From positions 1 to 64,000 of the forward strand of contig DASXTC010000082.1 in the NCBI GenBank assembly GCA_036505635.1: a stretch of 64,000 nucleotides of DNA. Direction: 5' to 3'. The position numbers and the translations under genes were made by a program. Every line of letters starts with the position of its first letter. Position 1 is the first letter of the stretch. Under the pieces are notes generated by a model. That model was not told the DNA's origin. It was given only the letters and a program-made list of their open reading frames with translations, and made no database searches. The DNA is from DASXTC01 sp036505635 (lineage in GTDB: Bacteria; Acidobacteriota; Polarisedimenticolia; JACPZX01; DASXTC01). This document shows positions 52,211 through 59,185 of the stretch, one piece after another.

Positions 52211-53299
52211 TTACCTGACGCGGACGCCGCTGATCTCGCTGAACTCCTGCCGCTTCGTGCCCACGACCTTTCCGAGGACCTTGATGAAGAGGGAGGGGGC
52301 CCCCTTGCCGCAGATGGCGGCCCATTTCGCCGGGGTCACGGTCCAGGCGGTGGGGCTCAGAAGCTTCTTGCCGCTGGTGATCCTGGTGGCGAAGTTGGGG
52401 TTGGTCGCCACGAAGACCCTGAACCCGGTGTAGATCTCCGGTGTCCAGGTGATCGTCGGCGGCGGGTCGGCGCAGGTGATGTCGCCGTTCAACGGGAAAG
52501 TGATCGTGATGTCACACGCGTCGCCTCCCTCGGTGTCGCCGTCGGTGTTCGCCTGCGTCGGGTTGTAGTTCAGGGGGCAGTTGTCGCTCTCGTTGCAGAT
52601 CCCATCGCTATCCTGATCCTGGCCCGGAGAACATACGCCCGGCGGCGGCCCGGTATTGCCGACGAACACGACCACCGACGCGGACGAGGCCGTGTTGCCG
52701 GCCCCGTCGCGCGCGATCGCGCTCAGCGTGTGCGCCCCATCGCTCGACGACGTCGTGTCCCAGGAGAACGCGTAGGGGGGGCTGGTCAGCTCGGCCCCCA
52801 GGTCCCCACCATCGAGCTGGATCTGAACCCCGGCCACGCCGACGTCATCCGATGCCGCCGCCTGGACCGCCACGGTTCCGACGAGGATGGCGGACGCGGC
52901 CGGCGCGGTGATCGAGACGGTGGGCAGGGTGCTATCCCTGGGCTGCCCCGAGGCGACGTCCGAGAAGTCGCTCTCGTTCGAGCTGAAGTCCATGGCGGTG
53001 ACGGCCACCCAGTAGACCAGCGCGGGATCCAGGGAGGTCACCGTGGTCTCGGTCGCGGTCGACGGGAGAGTCACCGTCGTGGCCTGCGTGGCCGCCACGA
53101 CGGGAGACAGGTTGAACACGCCCGGATCCGTGGAGACGTAGACGCGGTAGGCCGCGAGATCGGGGTCGGTCGTGTTGGCGTCCCACCGGATTGTCAGCGA
53201 GCCGGTCGTGGCGGCGCCCACCGGCGCGACGGCGAGGCCGACGAGCGCACCGATGAGAAGGCAACAGGAGCGAAGCGTTGACCGAGTCGGTAATCTCAT
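52211..53299 (-). CDS. Exported Fn3/Big-like and TSP3 protein with shared C-terminal domain
   Basis: This 362-residue secreted protein has a signal peptide (LLIGALVGLAVAPVGA) and an Fn3-like domain (about residues 30-125, YRVYVSTDPGVF, YWVAVTAMDFSSNESD). An Ig/Big-like domain follows (about 130-220, TVSITAPAAS, AHTLSAIARDGAGNTAS), then a TSP3 calcium repeat (DQDSDGICNESDNCP, DGDTEGGDACD). The final ~88 residues (about 274-362) match the end of the pectate-lyase-like protein. It looks like a secreted or surface-attached adhesive module. A promoter about 310 nt upstream implies a long leader. Confidence 0.87.
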   Translation of the reverse strand: MRLPTRSTLRSCCLLIGALVGLAVAPVGAATTGSLTIRWDANTTDPDLAAYRVYVSTDPGVFNLSPVVAATQATTVTLPSTATETTVTSLDPALVYWVAVTAMDFSSNESDFSDVASGQPRDSTLPTVSITAPAASAILVGTVAVQAAASDDVGVAGVQIQLDGGDLGAELTSPPYAFSWDTTSSSDGAHTLSAIARDGAGNTASSASVVVFVGNTGPPPGVCSPGQDQDSDGICNESDNCPLNYNPTQANTDGDTEGGDACDITITFPLNGDITCADPPPTITWTPEIYTGFRVFVATNPNFATRITSGKKLLSPTAWTVTPAKWAAICGKGAPSLFIKVLGKVVGTKRQEFSEISGVRVR

Positions 53300-53739
53300 G
53301 GCCCTGCTTCCTCGTGCCGCACGGGGCATTGCACGCCCCTGGCACCGGCCGCGGGCGGACGTTACCTGCCCGGACCGACCGGGGTTCATGTGCGGAATGT
53401 TTCGCTGAAATGGGTCTCGCGGCGGCCTGCGGGTAGGGCCGTCGCTCGGCTCCCCACGGTAGCGGGACCGTGGGAGGAATCCGCGGTGTCGGGGATGGCG
53501 CGCCTGCCTGCGTCAAGCCCCGCTTCGCGGAATCAGCCGCCTTCTTCGATCCACCGGCTGCCGGCGCGTTTCGGTGCGCTGGCCTTTTTACTTCTGCCGG
53601 TCACAGGAGAGTATACAGACTCCACGCGGTTGATCAAGTTGCGGATCGCACTCCGCGTAGCGCGGGGTGCGTGTTTCATGGTTCTCGTCCGTGTCAGGAT
53701 TCCCCCGCCGGAGGGCGCGCGCGTGCCGGGCCCTCCCGG
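53300..53739 (-). promoter_or_regulatory. Long 5' leader region of the Fn3/TSP3 gene
   Basis: This 440-nt gap holds no gene. On the minus strand TTGATC (53637-53632) and TATACT (53615-53610), 16 nt apart, form a good promoter. The transcript would have a ~300-nt leader before ATG 53299. The leader contains an 8-bp, 6-nt-loop hairpin (53453-53460/53467-53474). A second hairpin (53648-53657/53661-53670, one G-U) lies before the promoter and may end the upstream redoxin gene transcript. Confidence 0.5.
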
Positions 53740-55917
53740 TCATCGACCGCGCGCCGCCGCCATCTCCCGCAGCGCCGCCAGAGTCTCCTCCACCCATACC
53801 TGAGCGTCCTGCTCCGAGAAGCCGCGCTGCGTCCTGCGGACGATCCCGAGGGGATCCACGATCCAGTTCTGCGGGATCGATAATCCACCTTGGAGATCGG
53901 TAACGTATCGTTCCGCCAGGAGCACGGGAAGGCTCAAGCCCTCCTTCTCCACGTAGGGCGCCACCAGGCCCGGGTTGCTGTCGACGTTGAGGGTGAGGAT
54001 GGCGATCCCCGGATCGCCGGCCACCTTCTCGTGAAGCCTCTGGATGTAAGGGAGCTCCGCGACGCACGGTGCGCACCATGTGGCCCAGACGTTGATCAGG
54101 ACGGCCTTTCCCTTCAGCTCGTCGGAGCGCCAGGTCCGGCTTGCGAGATCGGTCAGCTCGAACCGGGCGAGCGGCTCGCTCTTTTCCACCCAGCGGGAGG
54201 TGGCCGCTACGTCCTTGATCTCGACCCGCGGCGCTTGCGGAGCCGCCGGCACGAACGCCTCCCACGATGCGTCGCTCCCTCCGAGCTCCTTCCAGAGGCG
54301 CGCGCCGCGTTCAGCCAGGATGTCATCCCCCGCCACGGCCTGCCCCCTCCGGTAGAAGGCCACGGCGTCGAGCTTGCGATCCAGGGCTTCGGCCGCCTCT
54401 CCGCGCAGGTGCCAAAACCGCGCAATCCGCTCGAACATGGCCTTCGGCCGCATCCCCGGATCCTCCTGCAGCAGATCGAGATCGGCCTTCGATCGGACCA
54501 GCGCATCCTCCGCCTCGGCCGCGCGTCCGAGCCTCAGGCACGCTTCGGCGAGCTTCGCGTTGTTCTCGACCTCCCGCAGCGCCTGCGAACGCCGCACATC
54601 CGCCCGCATCGACTCGGGGAAACCGTCCGTCTCGGAAATCCGGGTGGCCCCCTCGGACACTTCGATCTCCTTACGCAGCAGGATCGGGACTCTCTCGAGA
54701 TCGAGTCCCCTCTCGAGCAGGAGGTCGGCAGCCTCGAAGTAAGGAGTGCGAAACATGCTCGCACGGTCCTTGTTCCTCTCCCACACGTTCAGATGGCGAT
54801 CGACCTCGGCCAGGACCACTCCGTCGGGAAGGTCGTCCAGCTCGCTCGCGGCCCCGAACCGCTCGAGGGAAAAAGAGAGATCCTCCGGACACATCCTGAT
54901 CCACTTCGCGCTCTCGTCGTAGGTCTCCCGACTGAGCGCGGCCGATCCCTCCTTCGGAGGCCGCTCGCCGCCGTGTCTATCCGACCAGGCCTTCAGACGC
55001 GCCTTCACCGCCGCGTCGCTGCATGGCCGGGCGGCCATCATCCTCTCCTGGAAGCGTCGATGGGCTTCCTGGTCGCCGACCTGGCGGTACCCTGCATCAA
55101 GAGTCTCCCACCAGCGTGGGTTCGACTCGAGCCTCAGCCTCTCGATGCGCGAGAGGTCCCCGCGCTGGAGGACGCGGATCCGCGCGTGCTCGACGGGAGG
55201 AGTGACCCGGAACTCGAGCTGCCAGAGATCCTTGAGGTAGAGAACCCGTTCCCCGTTGCGCGCGGTTTCCAGCGCCGACCTGAGGGCCGGCAGTCGCTCG
55301 CGCCAGAACTCGGGCCGGCCGACCCACTGACTGGATGTCAGCGGCTCCTGGAATCGCGAGGGGCAGAGTCTCATGAAGGTCGCCATCTGCTCCTCCGCGG
55401 CGGCCTGGTCCCGGGGGGAGCCGTCATCGGACTTCTGGTCCCAGGAGGTCACTCCGATCCCCCAGTGACCCCATGGAAAACCAGGGTCCAGCTCCACGCT
55501 GTGCTCGTACCGCTCGCGTTCCTCGTCCTTGGTCGCCTGGAGCCGGCCGTAGAGGTACTGCGCGACGGGATCGAGGGCGCGCTCCCTGGCCCGCTGCCCA
55601 TACCGATCGGTCAGCTTCTCCATCTCCGTCTCGCGCTCCGGACCGGGCAGGCGCATCACGAGCGTCTGGTAGGCGCGGTGCAGGTGAAACTCATCGGGAT
55701 GCTTCTCCAGGAGCCCCTCCGCGCGGGCGATCTTCTCGCGCCAGCAGGGTTGACTCGAGAGGCAGGCGTCGGCGCGCGGGTCCAGGTCGGCGAGGGCGTC
55801 GCGCAGGCGCCGGGACGGCTGGCAGAGGGAGCTGCGCGCATCGGTGGCCGAGGGCCCGGCCCCCAGGACGAGCGCAAGCAGGAGCAATGGCAGGTGGGAC
55901 CCGAACCGTCTCCACAT
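53740..55917 (-). CDS. Exported helical-repeat protein with C-terminal TlpA-like thioredoxin domain
   Basis: This 725-residue protein has a signal peptide (LPLLLLALVLGAG). About 570 residues of TPR-like or other helical repeats follow (e.g. LERGLDLERVPILLRKEIEV, ALVRSKADLDLLQED). The C-terminal TlpA/redoxin domain has WCAPC near residue 611 and ends in a family-typical PQNWIVDPLGIVRR. It probably handles thiol-disulfide exchange in the envelope. The same combination occurs in the fusion protein at 27161-31513. ATG 55917 with a GGAG Shine-Dalgarno is preferred over ATG 55923, which would have GGAG immediately adjacent. Confidence 0.85.
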   Translation of the reverse strand: MWRRFGSHLPLLLLALVLGAGPSATDARSSLCQPSRRLRDALADLDPRADACLSSQPCWREKIARAEGLLEKHPDEFHLHRAYQTLVMRLPGPERETEMEKLTDRYGQRARERALDPVAQYLYGRLQATKDEERERYEHSVELDPGFPWGHWGIGVTSWDQKSDDGSPRDQAAAEEQMATFMRLCPSRFQEPLTSSQWVGRPEFWRERLPALRSALETARNGERVLYLKDLWQLEFRVTPPVEHARIRVLQRGDLSRIERLRLESNPRWWETLDAGYRQVGDQEAHRRFQERMMAARPCSDAAVKARLKAWSDRHGGERPPKEGSAALSRETYDESAKWIRMCPEDLSFSLERFGAASELDDLPDGVVLAEVDRHLNVWERNKDRASMFRTPYFEAADLLLERGLDLERVPILLRKEIEVSEGATRISETDGFPESMRADVRRSQALREVENNAKLAEACLRLGRAAEAEDALVRSKADLDLLQEDPGMRPKAMFERIARFWHLRGEAAEALDRKLDAVAFYRRGQAVAGDDILAERGARLWKELGGSDASWEAFVPAAPQAPRVEIKDVAATSRWVEKSEPLARFELTDLASRTWRSDELKGKAVLINVWATWCAPCVAELPYIQRLHEKVAGDPGIAILTLNVDSNPGLVAPYVEKEGLSLPVLLAERYVTDLQGGLSIPQNWIVDPLGIVRRTQRGFSEQDAQVWVEETLAALREMAAARGR

Positions 55918-56018
55918 CGTCATCTCCGTCACGCGCTCATCATCCCTCCGCGCGGCCGCGCGCGCAATCCTCCGCTTCCGGGGTCCGGGTCGGAGAGAAG
56001 ACGGTGAGAGGGAAAGGC

Positions 56019-57188
56019 TCAGGCGGAATGGATCTTCTTTTTCAGGATGACCAGGTCGATGGCGAGCGCCACCATGCGCACCAGTTTGAGATACTCCTCG
56101 GTCTCCCCCTGGATTCTCCCTGTCTCGCCGGTGTCTCCATAGAGGAACGCCGCGATGCGATCTTCCCTGTAGAGGGGGATGATCAGGATCTCCGAAGGGG
56201 TCGTCCCTCCCAGCGCGTCCAGGAAGGCCCGGCACCTGGGCTCGTCGGGGACGGGCCCACGGTAGAAGCGCTCTCCACAGAGGAGCCCAAGGATCGAATC
56301 GGATGTGATCGGGAACCTGATGTTGCGCACCCTGTCCGGGTCGAGATTGAGCCCTCTGGAATCCCGGATGGCGGCCACGCCGGCCTTGACCTCGAACAGG
56401 ATGCAGCGCGCCATCCCGCGCGCCGCGTGATTCAACGCGACCTTGGCGATCCTGGCGCCGTCGTCCGCCCGGCAAAGCTCCTCGGAGACGCCCGCGAGCC
56501 CCTCCTGCCGTTTTGGGGCGGTCGACGGGCCCTTGGCCCGGCCGAGCCGCCCGTCGGCGGGCCATATCTCGGAGCGCTCCTCGGTATCGGCCTCCCGGAC
56601 AGCCCGGTCGGCCCGGCCGATCCTCGGGCCGGCCTGGGTGGCCGCGGCCTGCGCCTTCATCACGGCCATCGCGGCTTTTTTCGGCGAGGAGGCCTTGCCC
56701 GCCTCCTTGCGGGGCTTCTGCTCTTCGTCGAGCTGGTTGGCGAGGTGGATGTACCTGAGTCTCCTGGGGACATCGTAGTACCGCTCCATCGCCTGAACGA
56801 TCCGGACCTCGGGGGCCACCCATGCCTCGATCCGGCAACCGGACACGAAGGAGAGCTCGTCGAGGCTCGGCAGGTGGCGTGGATTCACCATCGCCACGTG
56901 GAGGACCTTTTCCTTCAGGTCGAAGGGGATCGCCTGGTGCTTCTCGACCACGCTCTTCGTGAGGCTCTTGACGACGTGATCGGGGATCTTCTGGAGGAGC
57001 TCCCGCGTGGCGTACCTGACCTTGAAGGTCTCCCCCAGCAGATTGCCGAGGCTCTCTTCATCGATATAGCCAAGCTCGATCAGGCAGGTCCCGAGGTGGG
57101 CCCCGAAAATGAGTTGCGCGTCAAGGGCCTTGGCGAGCTCCTTGTCGGTGATGATCCCTCTCTTAACGAGAACTTCACCCAGTCTCAT
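56019..57188 (-). CDS. MshEN (T2SSE N-terminal)-domain protein with GAF-like C-terminus
   Basis: This 389-residue cytoplasmic protein starts with an MshEN/T2SSE N-terminal domain, as seen in RLGEVLVKRGIITDKELAKALDAQ then HLGTCLIELGYIDEESL, which match the paired c-di-GMP-binding motif (RLGxxLxxxGxxxxxxLxxALxxQ). A low-complexity linker (about residues 180-225) leads to a GAF-like domain (about 250-380). It lacks an ATPase core and so is not itself an assembly ATPase. Proteins of this type are implied in c-di-GMP control of pili. No strong Shine-Dalgarno is seen. Confidence 0.82.
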   Translation of the reverse strand: MRLGEVLVKRGIITDKELAKALDAQLIFGAHLGTCLIELGYIDEESLGNLLGETFKVRYATRELLQKIPDHVVKSLTKSVVEKHQAIPFDLKEKVLHVAMVNPRHLPSLDELSFVSGCRIEAWVAPEVRIVQAMERYYDVPRRLRYIHLANQLDEEQKPRKEAGKASSPKKAAMAVMKAQAAATQAGPRIGRADRAVREADTEERSEIWPADGRLGRAKGPSTAPKRQEGLAGVSEELCRADDGARIAKVALNHAARGMARCILFEVKAGVAAIRDSRGLNLDPDRVRNIRFPITSDSILGLLCGERFYRGPVPDEPRCRAFLDALGGTTPSEILIIPLYREDRIAAFLYGDTGETGRIQGETEEYLKLVRMVALAIDLVILKKKIHSA

Positions 57189-57303
57189 CAAGGCACCAGG
57201 GGCTGCCGGGCCCGGTTTTCCGCATCCTGAATACAAGACCGCGCGCCAAAGATGCGTTCGGGAGAGAGGGGCGTCAACCGGGGGCAGGCAGGGAGGCACG
57301 GCC

Positions 57304-57543
57304 CTATGGCCGGAATTGCTCCCGCAGGCGGCGGAATCGCGAGGTGTAGACCAGGTCGAACAGCTCCATCTTCTCCGGCAGGAGGCTCAGACACTCCATC
57401 CGCAGCTCACGTTCGGCCAGGGCGCACTCCAGGTCGGAATATGACGAAGTCACGATCATCGAGGCGACGCGGTCCGCCATGCGTCTCAGACGCAGCGCGC
57501 GCTCCTCGTCCCGCCCCGGGGGATCGTGAAGGGATCGATGCAT
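57304..57543 (-). CDS. Small uncharacterised protein
   Basis: This 79-residue, highly charged protein has no signal peptide and is predicted to be alpha-helical (ERALRLRRMADRVASMIVTS, ELRMECLSLLPEKMELFDLVY). The ATG has an excellent GGAGG Shine-Dalgarno 4 nt upstream and a perfect TTGACA -35 about 52 nt upstream, so expression is plausible. It lies upstream of the MshEN gene on the same strand and is divergent from gdhA. No family is recognised. Confidence 0.72.
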   Translation of the reverse strand: MHRSLHDPPGRDEERALRLRRMADRVASMIVTSSYSDLECALAERELRMECLSLLPEKMELFDLVYTSRFRRLREQFRP

Positions 57544-57571
57544 GGGACCTCCATGCAAGCAGGTGGTTGCT

Positions 57572-57600
57572 ATCTTCCGGGCGCCGGCGGGACCTGTCAA
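57572..57600 (-). promoter_or_regulatory. Promoter of the small-protein gene
   Basis: Minus strand: perfect -35 TTGACA (57600-57595), 17 nt spacer, and GAAGAT (57577-57572), three of six at -10. It faces the gdhA promoter, with the two signals within 45 nt of each other. Confidence 0.45.
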
Positions 57601-57610
57601 GACCGCGGAG

Positions 57611-57619
57611 TGATAGAAT
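57611..57619 (+). promoter_or_regulatory. Extended -10 for gdhA
   Basis: TGATAGAAT is an extended -10 with five of six consensus bases. It would start the gdhA transcript about 100 nt before ATG 57726. No -35 is obvious. The region beyond it contains GC-rich repeats (TGGACTGGTACGTGGCAGTCC) just upstream of the Shine-Dalgarno. Confidence 0.45.
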
Positions 57620-57725
57620 CCCCGCTCTGACGCCGAGGTTGCTCTCTGGATCCGTTGGACTGGTACGTGGCAGTCCGGCTTATTTCCGGTGCGCGCGGCA
57701 GGCGCGCCCGCGGGGAGGTTTTTTC

Positions 57726-59087
57726 ATGCACCCGTACGTGACGTCCCTCATGGAGAACGTGAAGGCGAAGAACCCCGCCGAGCCCGAGTTCCACCAGGCC
57801 GTGCAGGAGGTCGCCGAGTCCCTGGCCGTGGTGCTCGACAGGCACCCCGAGTACCGCAGCAGGAAGATTCTCGAGCGGATCATAGAGCCCGAGCGCCTGA
57901 TCATGTTCCGCGTGCCCTGGGTCGACGACAAGGGGGAGGTCCAGGTCAACCGGGGTTTCCGGATCGAGATGAACAGCGCCATCGGTCCCTACAAGGGGGG
58001 GCTCCGCTTCCACCCGTCGGTCACCCTCGGCATCCTGAAGTTCCTGGCCTTCGAGCAGGTCTTCAAGAACTCGCTGACCTCGCTACCCATGGGGGGCGGC
58101 AAGGGAGGGTCCGACTTCGATCCGAAGGGCAAGAGCGACGACGAGGTCATGCGCTTCTGCCAGAGCTTCATGACCGAGCTGTTCCGTCACATCGGCCCCA
58201 ATACCGACGTGCCGGCCGGTGACATCGGCGTGGGCGGACGCGAGATCGGATTCCTCTTCGGCCAGTACAAGCGCCTCGCCAACGAGTTCACGGGCGTGCT
58301 GACCGGCAAGGGTCTCAACTGGGGCGGGTCGCTGATCCGGCCCGAGGCGACCGGCTATGGCTCGGTCTACTTCGCCGCCGAGATGCTGGCCACGCGCAAG
58401 CAGACCCTCGAGGGGAAGCGCTGCCTCGTGTCGGGCAGCGGCAACGTGGCGCAGTACACCGTGGAGAAGCTGCTGGACCTGGGGGCCAGGGTCCTCACGC
58501 TGTCGGACTCCGGCGGCTACATCTACGACGAGCAGGGCTTCACCCGCGAGAAGCTGAGCTTCGTGATGGATCTGAAGAACGTCCGCCGCGGGCGCATCAA
58601 GGAGTACACCGACAAGTACAAGAGCGCCGTCTACACGTCGCTGGATCCGGCGATGGGATACAACCCGCTGTGGAACCACAAGGCGGATTGCGCGTTCCCC
58701 AGCGCCACCCAGAACGAGATCAACGCCAAGGACGCCCAGAACCTGCTCAAGAACGGAGTCTACGCGGTCTCCGAGGGCGCGAACATGCCGACCACCCTGG
58801 ACGGCGTCTCCGTCTTCCTAGAGAACAAGGTGCTGTACGGTCCCGGCAAGGCGGCGAACGCCGGGGGCGTGTCGGTGTCGGGTCTGGAGATGGCGCAGAA
58901 CAGCATGCGCTACAACTGGACGCGTGAGGAGGTCGACAACCGGCTGCGTCTGATCATGAAGAACATCCACAAGGCGTGCGTCGAGGCGTCCGAGCGGTTC
59001 GGCACCCCGGGCAATTACGTCAACGGCGCCAACATCGCCGGCTTCCTCAAGGTGGCCGACGCGATGATGGATCAGGGGATCGTCTAG
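57726..59087 (+). CDS. gdhA: NADP-specific glutamate dehydrogenase
   Basis: This 453-residue hexameric dehydrogenase interconverts 2-oxoglutarate plus ammonium and glutamate. The substrate loop (YKGGLRFHPSV), the catalytic lysine region (PMGGGKGGSDFDPKGKS) and DIGVGGREIG with the catalytic Asp are intact. The dinucleotide-binding motif is VSGSGNVAQY with LSDSGG afterwards, consistent with the long NADP-type family. The length is typical (about 450). ATG 57726 is preceded by GGGGAGG at 8 nt, while the longer frame upstream is unsupported. A terminator follows at 59129. Confidence 0.96.
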   Translation: MHPYVTSLMENVKAKNPAEPEFHQAVQEVAESLAVVLDRHPEYRSRKILERIIEPERLIMFRVPWVDDKGEVQVNRGFRIEMNSAIGPYKGGLRFHPSVTLGILKFLAFEQVFKNSLTSLPMGGGKGGSDFDPKGKSDDEVMRFCQSFMTELFRHIGPNTDVPAGDIGVGGREIGFLFGQYKRLANEFTGVLTGKGLNWGGSLIRPEATGYGSVYFAAEMLATRKQTLEGKRCLVSGSGNVAQYTVEKLLDLGARVLTLSDSGGYIYDEQGFTREKLSFVMDLKNVRRGRIKEYTDKYKSAVYTSLDPAMGYNPLWNHKADCAFPSATQNEINAKDAQNLLKNGVYAVSEGANMPTTLDGVSVFLENKVLYGPGKAANAGGVSVSGLEMAQNSMRYNWTREEVDNRLRLIMKNIHKACVEASERFGTPGNYVNGANIAGFLKVADAMMDQGIV

Positions 59088-59128
59088 GAGGCCGCCGGTC
59101 TCGGCGCCGGCCTTCCGCTGTAGAATGT

Positions 59129-59165
59129 GACGGCGCCCTCCCGGAGGCGGGCGCCGTCTTTTTTT
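59129..59165 (+). terminator. Intrinsic terminator after gdhA
   Basis: A 9-bp GC-rich stem, GACGGCGCC (59129-59137) with GGCGCCGTC (59150-59158), and a 12-nt loop are followed by seven T residues (59159-59165). This is a classical Rho-independent terminator. It lies 41 nt past the gdhA stop and 20 nt before the next gene. A TAGAAT box at 59121-59126 just before it could be a separate promoter. Confidence 0.85.
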
Positions 59166-59185
59166 CATCCTCGGGAGCCGCCGCG

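Noticed and set aside
53300..53640. c-di-GMP (GEMM) or cobalamin riboswitch
   Set aside because: The conserved core motifs of both families are absent in the part I read; only generic hairpins are present.
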